This document shows, one piece after another, positions 11,070 to 21,751 of a stretch of DNA of 64,000 bases. The stretch comes from Paroedura picta (lineage: Eukaryota > Chordata > Lepidosauria > Squamata > Gekkonidae). The DNA lies in assembly GCF_049243985.1 (NCBI RefSeq), contig NC_135377.1, forward strand, positions 66,970,145-67,034,144. The letters run 5' to 3'. The notes beneath the pieces were generated by a model. The model had not been told where the DNA came from and made no database searches. It worked only from the letters and a program-made list of their open reading frames with translations. Each line of letters starts with the position of its first letter. Within the stretch, counting starts at the first letter, position 1. The translations under genes and the position numbers were made by a program.

Positions 11070-12165
11070 GAACTAGCCCTAGAAAGAATCAGGATCTGAT
11101 ACAAATAAACCAAGTAAGTAACTACAAGCTAATTTGTCATTTTTCAAATTAGCAACTACCTTCAATGCATTACATCAGCCACAGGAAGGGATTATGCTTA
11201 TGAGACACTTTCATTAACTTGAGCAAGAGAGTCCCAGCATGGTTCCTGCTGGCACTTCTTCTGATGCCCATTGAGTGTTTCTCAAAAGTACATTGATCCA
11301 AGTGGGGCTTCTGCCCAGCCAGTGTGGTGAAGCAGTTGAGAGTGGCAGCCATTTTGTGGTTACACCCACAAGGCTGTGTGGGGATGCCAAAGGTTCTCAC
11401 AAGTTCAAAAGGCCAGGGAGTCCTTGAACTAGAGCATCTTAGTAAAAATGAATGTTTTCATGCCCCAATGTGCTCCAGAATAGTCTAAAATGGCTGGTTC
11501 TTACCTCAGGCGATTAGTCTCAATGACAGCCATGTCAGAAAAGCATATTAAAGGAAGCTGAGGGTATACAGGGCCCTGTTTCCATTCTAGCTTGTGCCAG
11601 GCTCAGAATGAGACAAGGAAATGACCATAATTTTTGTCTTATTTACACTGTGGTGCTCATTGTCATCCAATACACAGATGGTTCTAATGTTATATTGTGA
11701 ATGTCCCAGATATAGAGAATGTTGCTGTGCTCATCCAGCTGATTTTAAACAACAGCAATGACAATTTCTCCACAACTGAGAATCCCACTACAGCTCCCCT
11801 CTTGGCAGCCATCAATATTTGAGCAGTGGAGAGCCGTTAAGGCATCTAAGAGATAATGCAGACCATTACTGCCCTACAGCAAAGACTCTCATATCCTCAG
11901 GGACTTGCTTGTGTCTTATTTTCCTCTGCAACAGCAGTGCTGAATATTTTCACTCATTCTGGTCTCCAGAACCAGAATTTCCAGTAAAACTTCAGGACAA
12001 ACCTCTTTCTTAGCCTGAAGCCTTACTGAACAGCCAGATAACTCTGAGCACTGTTCTTCCCTTTTTTTCTGAGACCTCAAAGCTCTGTCTTTAGAAGGCA
12101 GGTCATTATGGCTTAGTACAGGAGTGAATCAAATATAGAACCGTGGATTCCTCAATGTGAACTCA
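11070..12165. other. Intergenic DNA, nothing recognised
   Basis: No conserved frame, RNA gene or clear repeat structure was recognised in this stretch. Confidence 0.5.
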
Positions 12166-12551
12166 GAAGAAAAAAGGAAATCACGAGGCACATAGTAGTC
12201 TTCTCTATGTTTATAGATGAAAAGGTTATAACATATAATATAAAGTCTAAATGGTCAAACATATGATCAAACATAAAGAGTCAACCAAAGAGTGGGGGCA
12301 CTTTATGAAATCCCCAGACGATTATGAGCATTTTGCCAATGTGATACTACGACTACTACTATGACAGTATATTGGAAGAGCAACCACTGAAGAAGATAAA
12401 ACAGAAAGCGGGTCACTTAACCTAGGATCCCGTTTTGGTTGACTCTTTATGTTTGATCATATGTTTGACCATTTAGACTTTATGTTATAACCTTTTCATC
12501 TATAAACATAGAGAAGACTACTATGTGCCTTGTGATTTTCTTTTTTCTTCT
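12166..12551. mobile_element. Long-TIR foldback element
   Basis: The left arm (about 12166-12292) and right arm (about 12430-12551) are near-perfect inverted repeats of about 120 bp. Examples are agaagaaaaaaggaaatcac against gtgattttcttttttcttct, and ctctatgtttatagatgaaa against its complement. The central 140 bp is unique. No coding frame is present and no target duplication is certain. It is a MITE-like foldback element of unknown superfamily. Confidence 0.75.
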
Positions 12552-12555
12552 TAGT

Positions 12556-12594
12556 ACAGGAGTGGCCAAACTGTGGCTCTCCAGATGTCCATGG
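12556..12594 (+). mobile_element. Left-end fragment of the hAT foldback MITE
   Basis: The string 'caggagtggccaaactgtgg..ccagatgtccatgg' is the left arm of the 135-bp MITE. The rest is missing. Confidence 0.6.
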
Positions 12595-12634
12595 TAGAAT
12601 ATTGCACATTAAGTATTTCATGAAAGCAGTTCCT

Positions 12635-12754
12635 ATTCTGCATACAATAGATAATGCACTTTCAATACACTTTAGAAGTAGATTCTCTGGTTCCACACAG
12701 GAAAACCCAGCTGCCAAAGCACATTGAAAGTGCATTATCCTATGTGTGCAGAAT
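12635..12754. mobile_element. Second palindromic MITE family (attctgcaca...)
   Basis: The ends are inverted, attctgcatac..agataatgcactttcaat against attgaaagtgcattatc..gtgtgcagaat, around a short centre (ttccacacaggaaaa). Related copies lie at about 53428-53553 and 62796-63044. Non-coding. Confidence 0.65.
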
Positions 12755-12763
12755 GGGCCCAGG

Positions 12764-12860
12764 GTTGACAGCCTCCAGGTGGGGTCTGAAGATCTCCTGG
12801 AATGACAGCGGTTTACAAAATAGCGTGTTCAGTTCGCCCTAGAGGAAATCACAGCTGAGG
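12764..12860 (+). repeat. Left-end fragment of the 'gttgccaac' repeat
   Basis: 'gggttgacagcctccaggtgggg..gatctcctggaat' matches the left end of the dispersed family. Confidence 0.5.
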
Positions 12861-12904
12861 ATACTATGACGAAAAGATGCACAGTTGATTTCACAGTACC
12901 AGTA

Positions 12905-13217
12905 GTTAGTCCGAAATTGAAATCAGAAAGCCAAAATTATAAATCTCTCATTCCACTTTTGTTGGACATATTAATCAATCAACTTCTCGGCAACCAGAAT
13001 GGGGTCCCAGGTAAGCTCCTTCCATTTTCTGAATCTTCCTCAGTGATTGCCAATCCAATATCTATGTTCCATTTAGCAGTTATCATAAATCAAGTAAGGC
13101 TTATCTCTGAGCTGTAAGCTCTGCTCTCTCAGGCCGTTTTCTCTCAATATATCCAATAAAAGTGGAATGAGAGATTTATAACTTTGGCCTTCTGATTTTG
13201 ACTTTGGACTAACTGTG
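12905..13217. mobile_element. Foldback element with 65-bp inverted arms
   Basis: The left arm (about 12905-12972) and right arm (about 13144-13217) are inverted copies. They share agttagtcc..gaaatcagaaagcc and 'ataaatctctcattccactt', with a few mismatches. The central 170 bp has no recognised coding content. Superfamily unknown. Confidence 0.7.
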
Positions 13218-13518
13218 GATCCCATGACGCCTGCTGCTGTGTTTCCAATGCATCCTCAATGACCTACATTGATCTATCCATCCTGGATAACACAGAAAGG
13301 AATACCTGGCCTTGCTTCCAGACATACCCATGATATAAAAGGGCTCTTCACCAGCATCAACAAGCCACCTAACTTAACCACAAAGTGAAATCTTGGAGCA
13401 AACTCCAGTGCCTGCTGGTCCTGTTCTCCTGATCTAGTCGGGCAAAAGATCAAGAGGAATACTGGCTGTATTAATAGAGGATCGTTTTTCTGTTCATCCT
13501 TCCATGTGATGAAGGATG

Positions 13519-14202
13519 TGATGTTAACAACATAAATGATTTGGATGAAGGAATAGAGGGAGTACTTATTAAATTTTCAGATGACACTAAACTGGGAGGG
13601 GTAGCAAACACGCCTGAAGAATACATCAGAATACATCTTGACAGGCTAGAAAACTGGGCTAAAATGAATTTCAGTAGTGATAAATGTAATGTTCTTCAAT
13701 TAGGTAGGAAAAATCATATGAATCATTATTGGATGGGAGAGACTTGTCTTGACAGTAGTACATGTGAAAAGTATCTGGAGGTCTTAGTTGACCAGACACT
13801 GAACATGAGTCAGCAATGTGACTCGGAAGCTAAAAAGGCAAACAGGATTTTGGGCTGTATTAAAAGAAGTATTGTGTCCAGATCATGTGAGGTGATGTTA
13901 CTGCTTTACTCTACTCTGGTAAAACCTTACTTTTGGTACTGTGTTCAGTTTTGGGCACCAAAACTGAAGAAAGATGTAGAAAAACTGGAGCATGTCCAAA
14001 AGAGGGCTACAAAGATGGTGAGGGGTTTTGGAGATCAAGTTGTATGAGGAAGGTTGAGGGAGCTTGGTCTGTTTAGCCTGGAGAGGAGACTAAGAGGTGA
14101 TATGATAGCCAAATATTTGAAGGGCTGTCAGAGGATGGAGCAGAGTTGTTTTCTGTTGCCCCAGAGGGTCAGACCAGAACCAACAGACTGAAATGCCCAA
14201 AG
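13519..14202 (+). mobile_element. CR1 LINE fragment, C-terminal reverse transcriptase part
   Basis: A 168-codon frame (13541-14047) starts at the FSDDTKLGG box and runs through NMSQQCD, ILGCIKR, LVKPYFWYCVQFWAP and KRATKMVRG, all typical of CR1 ORF2. It breaks after 14047 while the homology continues to about 14200 in another frame. It is older and more diverged than the 2599-5458 copy. Confidence 0.9.
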
Positions 14203-14305
14203 TTTGAGTCCAGGGGAATCTTTAAGACCAACAAAGTTTTATGCAAGGTATAAGCTTTTGTGTGCACACAAACTTCCTCAGATATAATGAAATGAAACTT
14301 ATCAG
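14203..14305 (+). repeat. Dispersed 'tttaagaccaacaaag' repeat
   Basis: 'tttgagtccaggggaatctt' then 'taagaccaacaaagttttat', followed by 'ataagcttttgtgtgcacac' and 'acttcctcagat'. It abuts the CR1 fragment. Confidence 0.6.
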
Positions 14306-14306
14306 T

Positions 14307-14758
14307 CCATACATATAGTAAAGAGGGAGCAGTAAATTAGCATACAACAAAGTGAAGATGCTTAACAGATTCTGGGACCAAGCAGAAACAACAAGCTTAG
14401 CATTTAAAGTGAGCATTTGTTTCCTTTGGTTTAATTCGGGGGAGGGGGGACAGAGAAGGAAATAAATCCTTCACAATTAGAGGAGTGAATGGGCAGATGT
14501 ACCCTTAATTGTGGGATGCTGAGAGTCATTAACCATACATATAGTAAAGAGGGAGCAGTAAATTAGCATACAACAAAGTGAAGATGCTTAACAGATTCTG
14601 GGACCAAGCAGAAACAACAAGCTTAGCATTTAAAGTGAGCATTTGTTTCCTTTGGTTTAATTCGGGGGAGGGGGGACAGAGAAGGAAATAAATCCTTCAC
14701 AATTAGAGGAGTGAATGGGCAGATGTACCCTTAATTGTGGGATGCTGAGAGTCATTAA
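14307..14758 (+). repeat. Exact 226-bp tandem duplication
   Basis: The unit beginning ccatacatatagtaaagagg occurs at 14307-14532 and again at 14533-14758 with no difference that I can find. It is either a very young duplication or an assembly artefact. It lies about 1 kb upstream of the GCNT2 CpG island. Confidence 0.9.
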
Positions 14759-15192
14759 CCGGGACTGTGCCATTATGCTACCTTTACCATCATGCAATGA
14801 AAATGGTGAGAACCCAGAGCAAAGAGCAAATCGGATTGGGTTTGTACAGAGGGGAAGGTGTTCCACTGGAAGAGCAAAGCTGTGGCCAGGCACCACTGCT
14901 CCTGCGAATGAAATGAAGAGTGTGCGTATCTGGCATAATTCTGAACTTGGCTTTGTTTTTCCCTCTGTAAAAAAACAAACAAACCCACAGCTCTATTGTT
15001 CTAGCCGTACAATCGTTAACATGCGTACCTGTTGAAAAGAACTCAAATCCAGAAATATGAGAAGGGAAACCACCGGGAGGGGAGTGCTAGAGTAGTCATG
15101 GGAGAGGGGGGACCGGAACAGTAACAGCCAGCCTGAGAAAGAACCCTGAAAAACTCGCTCATTTTGGGTTCGTCCTCTTAAAGGGTGTTTGT

Positions 15193-15330
15193 AGGGCTGC
15201 CAGGCGGGCCCTGGAAATGCCCTGGAATTCCAGCTCATCTCCAGGCTGCAGAGATGGGTCCCCTGGAGGAAAGGGCTGCTTCGGGAGGCGGGCTCTGCGG
15301 CACCAGGCTCTATCCCCAAATCGCCAGGAC
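15193..15330 (+). repeat. Copy of the 'gttgccaac' repeat at the edge of the GCNT2 CpG island
   Basis: It starts 'agggctgccaggcgggccctgg', then 'cagctcatctccaggctgc', 'gtcccctggaggaaagggct' and 'gcttcgggaggcgggctctg'. It is GC-shifted compared with other copies. Confidence 0.55.
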
Positions 15331-15339
15331 CAGGCTGCG

Positions 15340-16780
15340 GGGCCACTAACTCCACGCCTTTGGGCCCCAGCCCCGGGCCACCTCCTCGGCCCCCGCCACG
15401 GGCCGGCGCTCCAGGCGCGCGGGGATCTTGCCGCGAGAGGCGGGGCGGCCGAGTGCGCGGCGCGGGGGGCTGGGTGGACCCGCAGAGCCCGCAGCCAATG
15501 GCGACGCCGGGAGCCGCAGAGCCGAGTGTCCAGAAGGGCGGGGCGAGGCCGCGCCTACGGCTTTCGAGGGGCGGCGCGGCGAGCGGAGGGAATCGGCCGG
15601 CGGCCCGAGGTGGCGCCCCGGGCGGATGGATGGCGCCCGGCGGGCAGCTGCCGGGCGGGCCAGCGAGGGGGCGCGCGTAGCACCGCGCGGGTCGATTCCC
15701 GAAGGGCCCCGCGCAGGGTCTCGGCCGGCTGACGGCGGGGGAGCTGGCGGCTGCGATGCTCCGTCGGAAGTCGCCCTTCCTGCTGGGCGCCGCGGTGCTG
15801 AGCGGCCTGAGTGCCCTGCTGCTCCTGCGCCCGGGCCCTTGGCCCTCGCCCGCCCGCCGCCCGCGGGGCTCCGCCGAGAGCCGTCTCCTGCGCCGGGCTT
15901 GCGAGGCGCTGCGGCGCGACGAGCGCGCCTTCGTGTGGGGCCGCCCGCTGGCCACGGCCTGGAACGGCTCGTGCGGCGACTACCTGCGCGCCGGCCGCTA
16001 CGTGCCGCGCCCGCTGTCGGCCGAGGAGGCCGCCTTCCCGCTGGCCTTCGTGGTGACCCTGCACAAGGACTTCGGCACCTTCGAGCGCGTCTTCCGGGCG
16101 CTCTACGCGCCCCACAACGTCTACTGCGTGCACGTGGACGAGAAGGCGCCGGACGCCTTCAAGCGGGACGTGGCGCGCCTGCTGCGCTGCTTCCCCAACG
16201 CCTTCCTGGCCTCCCGCGCCGAGCCCGTCGTCTACGCCGGCATCTCCCGCCTCCAGGCCGACCTGCACTGCATGCGCGACCTGCTGCGCTCCGGCGTCCG
16301 CTGGCGCTACCTGCTCAACCTGTGCGGCCAGGACTTCCCGCTGAAGACCAACCTGGAGCTGGTCCGCCACCTGAAGCGCTTCCAGGGCAGGAACATCACC
16401 CCCGGCATCCTGCCCCCCGCGCCCATCACCCTCCGCACCCGGCACGTCTACCGGGAGCGCATGAGCAAGCGCGCCTCCTACGTGGTGCGCACGGCCGCCC
16501 TCAAGCGCCCCCCGCCCCACAACCTCACCGTCTACTTCGGCTCGGCCTACGTCGCGCTCACGCGGCCCTTCGTGGAGTTCGTCTTCCGAGACAGGCGCGC
16601 CCTCGACCTGCTCGAGTGGTCCAAGGACACCTACAGCCCCGACGAGCATTTCTGGGTGACGCTCAACCGGATCCCCGGTAGGTGGTCGGGAGGCCGTTCG
16701 GCACCGACGGCCCTGGACAGGGACGCCGGAGCACCGGCCGGCCTGTTGGCCGACCCTGTTTCCATTTCCCACCCTCCCCT
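15340..16780 (+). promoter_or_regulatory. GCNT2: CpG island and probable GCNT2 promoter
   Basis: The stretch is very rich in G+C and CpG. It covers the sequence upstream of the GCNT2 start codon and all of coding exon 1. The transcription start cannot be placed from sequence alone. No TATA box is evident near the start codon. Confidence 0.65.
15756..16677 (+). CDS. GCNT2: GCNT2 coding exon 1 (I-branching beta-1,6-N-acetylglucosaminyltransferase)
   Basis: Exon 1 encodes residues 1-307 plus one base of codon 308; the spliced protein is 401 residues, usual for the family. GCNT2 adds beta-1,6-GlcNAc to poly-N-acetyllactosamine in the Golgi, making branched I antigen. Residues 7-24 form the signal anchor of a type II membrane protein. 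Conserved blocks include CVHVDEK (124-130), [11 protein letters not shown] (189-199) and SPDEHFW (294-300), where Glu297 aligns with the catalytic glutamate known in core-2 relatives. Sequons lie at Asn70, Asn213 and Asn256. Cys49, 73, 124, 145, 172 and 190 are the first six of nine cysteines. The exon ends at ATCCCCG before GTAGGT. Codon use is extremely GC-rich, unlike exons 2 and 3. Confidence 0.96.
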
Positions 16781-16839
16781 GGTGAGATGGGGGCTGAGAC
16801 CTAGGAGGAAAGGCTGCAGATTCAAGTGGGTAGCTGTGT

Positions 16840-16910
16840 AGGTCTGAAGCAGCACAACAAAACAAAATCACAGTGGCACCTTTAAGACCAACAAAGATTT
16901 ATTCAGTGTT
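16840..16910 (+). repeat. Dispersed 'tttaagaccaacaaag' repeat
   Basis: 'agcagcacaacaaaacaaaa' and 'cacctttaagaccaacaaag' match the family seen whole at 52440-52545. Confidence 0.6.
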
Positions 16911-17385
16911 CAGTCTGGAGGTTGAGAGGGGACAGGACAGCTCCTGAAGTGTGTGAAAGGCGGTCGCTTGGAGGAGGGCAGGGAAAGCTTCCTGTTGGCA
17001 GCTGAGGGACCTGGGAACGTTCAGCCTGAAGAAGAGCAGGTTGAGAAGGGGCAGGATTGCTGTCCTTAAGTCTTTGAAAGGTTGTCGCTTGGAGGAGGGC
17101 AGGGAGCAGTTCCTGTTGGCAGCTGAGGAGAGGACCTGCAGTAATGGGTTTAAACCACATGGAGAATGGTACTGGCTAGATATTGGGGGGGGGGGGATTT
17201 CACAGCATAGTTCAGCAGTGGAATCAGCTGCCTAAGGAGGTGGGTGAGCTCCCCCTCACTGGCAGTCATCAAGCAGCGGCTGGGCAGATCGTTATCCTGA
17301 ATGCATTGGGCTGATCCTGCATTGAGCAGGGGGTTGGACTAGATGGCCTGGATGGCCTCTTCCTTCGCTAGGATTCTCTAAGTCA
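16911..17385 (+). mobile_element. CR1 LINE 3' end with internal tandem duplication
   Basis: It carries the CR1 3' region: 'ggttgtcgcttggaggaggg', the segment 'gcattgagcagggggttgga' and 'ctagatggcctggatggcct', ending near 'aggattctctaag'. The segment from 'ggttgagaggggacaggac' to 'cctgttggcagctgagg' occurs twice (about 16920-17007 and 17040-17127), so this copy has an internal duplication of about 120 bp. Confidence 0.8.
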
Positions 17386-17530
17386 TGCCACCAAGGACGC
17401 AGGAAATGGCTGCCCGGGGAACAGCCTGAGGGTTGCAGCTTGGATTTATGTTAAGATTAATTCATACTCTCCATCCAGGTTCCTAGAAACTCAACTATAT
17501 TACAGTGAACAAATAAAACATGGTGAGAGA

Positions 17531-17770
17531 GCCAGTACAATGTAGTGGTTAAGAGTGGTGACTGGGTTTCACTTCCTCCAGAAGTGGCCAGCTAGGTGAC
17601 CTTGGGCTCATCACAGTTCTCTCAGAGGAGTTCTCTTATAGCTCTCTCAGCACCACCTACCTCACAGGGTGTCTGTTGAGGGGAGAAGAGGGGGAAAGTG
17701 TTTGTAAGATGCTTTGGGATTCCTTTGGGTGGTGAAAAGCAAGGCATAAAAACCAACTCTTCCTCTAAGT
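17531..17770 (+). mobile_element. tRNA-derived SINE copy
   Basis: A-box-like 'caatgtagtggttaagagtgg', 'ggccagctaggtgaccttggg', 'cagggtgtctgttgagggga' and the tail 'aagcaaggcataaaaaccaa' are the family landmarks. It is diverged. Confidence 0.7.
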
Positions 17771-17942
17771 GACGTAAACCAGAGTTCAGCCCCTCACAAA
17801 GGAATCTACAGCAGGAGACTCCAGTTTCGTTGAGCCTGGGGGCACCTTTGTGATTCTGATTACAGGGCAGGAAGGTGCAGCTACACAATTACCACTGTGG
17901 GAGGCAGAGCTGACCCCATACCTAGAAGAAGCCCGAGGGCAG

Positions 17943-18030
17943 GGGACAGGGGAGAAGAAAGGGAAGGAGATTGTAAGCCACTTTGAGATTCCTTCGGCAT
18001 ATAAGAATCAACTCCTCCTCCTCCTTCAAG
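17943..18030 (+). mobile_element. tRNA-derived SINE 3' fragment
   Basis: 'gagaagaaagggaaggagattg', 'gtaagccactttgagattcc' and 'ggcatataagaatcaactcc' match the 3' half of the family. Confidence 0.6.
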
Positions 18031-18133
18031 AGGAGTCAGTATTAAGAACACACCAGGAAAGAGGAAGGAGTGAAAGCCTGGGATGGCAGTTCCCAGAGAA
18101 ATGAGATTATTTTAATCTGCACAGCCTATCTGA

Positions 18134-18447
18134 AAGCCAGTTTGGTGTAGTGGTTAGGAGTGCGGACTTCTAATCTGGCATGCCAGGTTCGATTCTGCGC
18201 TCCCCCACATGCAGCCAGCTGGGTGACTGTGGGCTCGCCACAGTGCTGATAAAACTGTTCTGACCAAGCAGTGGTATCAGGGCTCTCTCAGCCTCACCCA
18301 CCTCACAGGGTATCTGTTGTGGGGAGAGGAAAGGGAAGGTGACTGTAAGCCGCTTTGAGCCTCCTTCAGGTAGGGAAAAGCGGCATATAAGAACCAATTC
18401 TTCTTCTTTTCTTCTTTTCTTCTTCTTCTTCTTCTTCTTCTTCTTCT
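18134..18447 (+). mobile_element. Full-length tRNA-derived SINE with (CTT)n tail
   Basis: It runs from 'gccagtttggtgtagtggtt' (A box) through 'ggttcgattctgcgc' (B box) and 'gtaagccgctttgagcctcc' to 'gcggcatataagaaccaatt' and a long run of ctt units. It is the best-preserved copy in the window. Confidence 0.85.
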
Positions 18448-19850
18448 ATCAGATCTCCATTGAGCAATCAGGAACCCACCTGGCCCAACTCACATTCTAA
18501 AAACATTCAGCAGGCACCATTTAAGGTGCTGGCAAGCACATGATGCCCGTGGGCACCATGCTGGGGATTGCCTAATCTAGAGGAACCATAAATTTCACCC
18601 CTCATACATTAAGGGTACAGTTCCTCTTATGGGCTGATCACTGGTTAAGAAGCAGGAAACAGACCAGCTGTTTTCCGGAAGAAGCAAACAGTTGGGGGTT
18701 TCATGAAATCAACACCGGCTGACTTCTTAGCTAATTATCCAGCACTGAGGGTTGGCGGTGAGGTCAGTGGATTTTGTGGATGGCACCAAATTATTTAGGG
18801 GGAAGGAGATCTATGTGGTTCTGAGTAACACAGGGCAAACTAAATTTTGTGTGTGTGCATGCAGTGATTTATCTGGCTGTTCCAATGCAGAAAAGGGATT
18901 TTAGGACTGTAGTCCGTGGTTCCTTGAAAACATCATCACAGGGTGCAGCAGTGAAAGAGTCAACTTTCAACATAGAGATCTGGATGAAAACTGAATGGCC
19001 AGAATCATAACATCTTAAGTGTTGGATCCATTTGGAGTTCTGGGTACAGTTCTGGACGTTTCGTCTTTCAGAAGGAGCTGGGAAAAGGACAGAAAAGAGC
19101 AGGGAAAATCCATTCAGTGAACATATTCTCTACTAAACAAATTTTGAGTCCAGAGGCACCTTTGCAATCAGCAAAGCTTAACTCTTTTCTGTCTTAGCTT
19201 TTATTTGTGCTCACCTGAACCACTACAAGGAAATCGTTGGGGACTTTTCTTAGTTTTTTTATTTTACTTTCTTTAGAGGGAGACTAATTGGGAACATAAT
19301 AAATGTTTATGTATTTATGCTTCATGAGAAGAAGGTGGGCAGGGAGAATTTCCCCTCTGCTTATCTAAATTAGAACTCCAGCACGCCCCAAAGGAATTAA
19401 TTGGCAGGAGATTCAACACAGACAAGGCAAAGGACATCCCCAAACAAAACGCAGCCGACTGTGGCAAAGTGATGGCTTTAAAGGGGGAGTTGACAAATTT
19501 TGTAGCATTTAATTCAGCAGCTCTTCCGCAGATGACTGAACGGAACCTCTGTGGACCCCCAAGCAATGGACTTTTCATTACGAGCTATTGGGAGGGGGAG
19601 AAATAACAGGGAAGCTCTCTTGTCTTCATGCCCTCCAGCTGAGCTTTGTGGAGCTGCTGACTGACCAGTTAGAAATGGGATACTGGACAAGAAGGATTCG
19701 TGATGCTTCAAGGATTGGTTGGGGGAAGGAGCAGAGTGTGTTGTTTTTGTTATTTTATTATGTAGAAAATTGGAGAGGGGAGAGAATCACCAAATCTTCA
19801 AAAATAGAATTCTACATTTTAATTGAACCGTGGAGTAGTTGGTGTGCCCT

Positions 19851-20041
19851 GACCTGGGTCGTCCAGGTTAGTTGGATCTCATCAAACCTCAGAAGCTAAA
19901 CAGGATCCGTCGTGGCTAGAATTTGTATGGGAGACCTCCTAGGGTTATCACGGTTCTGGAATGGAGGAGGCCTCTGGGCAACTCTTACCTAGAATATCTT
20001 GCCATGAGTCAGCTGTGACTTGATGGCAAAAAATAAAATAA
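19851..20041 (+). mobile_element. 5S rRNA-derived SINE
   Basis: The head resembles 5S rRNA: 'ggatctcatcaaacctcaga', 'agctaaacagg' and 'tatgggagacctcc'. The tail has 'gccatgagtcagctgtgact' and ends in (aaaat)n. This is the layout of squamate 5S-derived SINEs. It is not a functional 5S gene. Confidence 0.85.
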
Positions 20042-20125
20042 AATGGGTGGTACAGAATCACCCCCAAATTAAAACAAAGAGAGATCGTACCACTTGATTG
20101 TGTCCCTTAGCAAGCAGACTTTAGC

Positions 20126-20495
20126 AAGGGAGTCATAGAATCTAGCCTCTGTTTAAACATTTCCAAAGGTGGAGAACTCACCACCTCCTGAGGAAGCTTG
20201 TTCCACTGAGAAACCGCTCTGTCAGGAACTTCTTCCAGACGTTTAGATGGAATTCCTTTTGAATTAATTTCATCACATTAGTTCTGGTCTGTCCCTCTGG
20301 AGCAAGAGAGAACAATTTTGCTCCATCCTCCATATGGCACCCTTTTAAATACATGAAGATGGTTATCACATCCCCTCTCAGTCATCTTCTCTCTAGGCTA
20401 AACAGACCAAGCTCCCCCAACCTTTCTTCATACATCTTGGTCTCCAAACCCCTCACCATCTTTGTTGCCCTCCTCTGGACACGTTCCAGTTTGCC
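20126..20495 (-). mobile_element. CR1 LINE 3' fragment
   Basis: On the minus strand it encodes CR1 ORF2 C-terminal pieces ([27 protein letters not shown]). It starts near 'gtcatagaatctagcc' and is interrupted at about 20496 by a Sauria SINE. Confidence 0.85.
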
Positions 20496-20509
20496 TAAAT
20501 GACAAGGTA

Positions 20510-20784
20510 AAGGTAAAGGTATCCCCTGTGCAAGCACCGAGTCATGTCTGACCCTTGGGGTGACGCCCTCTAGAGTTTTCATGGCAGACTTAATACAGGG
20601 TGGTTTGCCAGTGCCTTCCCCAGTCATTACCGTTTACCCCCCAGCAAGCTGGGTACTCATTTTACCGACCTCGGAAGGATGGAAGGCTGAGTCAACCTTG
20701 AGCCGGCTGCTGGGATTGAACTCCCAGCCTCATGGGCAAAGCTTTCAGGCGGCTGCCTTACCACTCTGCGCCACAAGAGGCTCT
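20510..20784 (-). mobile_element. Sauria SINE, complete, with 14-bp target duplication
   Basis: On the minus strand the tRNA-like head has 'gtggcgcagagtggtaaggc' (A box) and 'gagttcaatccc' (B box). The body and tail are BovB-derived ('ggaaggcactggcaaacca') and end in (acctttacctttacc). The direct repeat taaatgacaaggta flanks it (20496-20509, 20785-20798). It sits in a CR1 fragment. Confidence 0.92.
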
Positions 20785-21509
20785 TAAATGACAAGGTACA
20801 ACTGTAGAAAACTAGAATTCTACAGAATTCAAGAGTGTGCAAGAAAAGTTGCTGTGGGATCTGTGGCCTTACGGCAAAACAAACCAGATAAGATGGACCT
20901 CTCATGGATCAAAGAAACAAGAAATGCGTGATGGTCATTCTCTCCTATTCTTTGCAGAAAGTAGGATGCCAAAACCGGAGAGGGAAGACCCCAAACTTTA
21001 AGACTCAAGTGGGAAGCAATGTTGGTCTGGAGCAGCTGAACAAATTTAGAGTCTGGTTGGACCTTTAAGACCAACAAAGATTTTAGGAATGGATGGGACC
21101 AGGTAGGGCTTTTTGCCCAACAAGGCTTCTGTTAGACTTGGAGATTTGATTGGCTGTGCAAATCTCACTTTGACAGCAGCTAAGCTGTTGCAATCATTTT
21201 GTGGCTGGCTCTGCCTCCTGCCGTAGCCGTTCTGCTGCAACCGTTCTGCCCCTGTGCCCTCCGTGCCATGTCAGAATTCCTAATGTGCCCGCAGGCTCCA
21301 AAACTTTGAAGATTCCTGCTCCGAATGTTAAGAGCTGGTTCGCACAGACAAGGGCAACGTTCACAGTTTGCATCATCAGGTGGTGAACACGCAGGTCTGA
21401 ATGAGGCTTCTTGGATTGCCACAGACAGGACTGTCTTTTCATATCAAACACAGTGGCTTTCAATTCACACATCAGCACCGCACCACTGAATTCAGAGTAC
21501 ACTAGGGCA

Positions 21510-21643
21510 GGAGTAGTCAACCTGTGGTCCTACAGATGGTCATGGACTACAATTCCCATGAGCCCCTGCCAGCAAATGCTGGCAGGGGCTCGTGGGAATT
21601 GTAGTCCATGACCATCTGGAGGACCACAGGTTGACTACTCCTG
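21510..21643. mobile_element. hAT foldback MITE (134 bp)
   Basis: An almost perfect palindrome with termini caggagtagtcaacctgtgg / ccacaggttgactactcctg and centre tgccagcaaatgctggca. It is flanked by the 8-bp duplication cactaggg (21502-21509, 21644-21651), as expected for hAT. Confidence 0.9.
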
Positions 21644-21751
21644 CACTAGGGCATGAATCGATCCCACATCTGGTCTGTGTTAGCCAGTAGCCCTCACCCA
21701 CGTCATCCAGAGCAGAAATGAAGATGGTTTCCATGGCCATACAGGTACCAG

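Noticed and set aside
14993-16871. Long open frames opposite and beside GCNT2 exon 1 (up to 438 codons)
   Set aside because: They are shadows of the GC-rich exon; only the 15756 frame has glycosyltransferase motifs and correct splice phase.
18134-18200. tRNA gene
   Set aside because: The A and B boxes belong to a tRNA-derived SINE; there is no folded tRNA with an acceptor stem, and the SINE body follows.
19851-20000. 5S rRNA gene
   Set aside because: Only part of the 5S sequence is present, with mismatches and a SINE tail, so it is a SINE.
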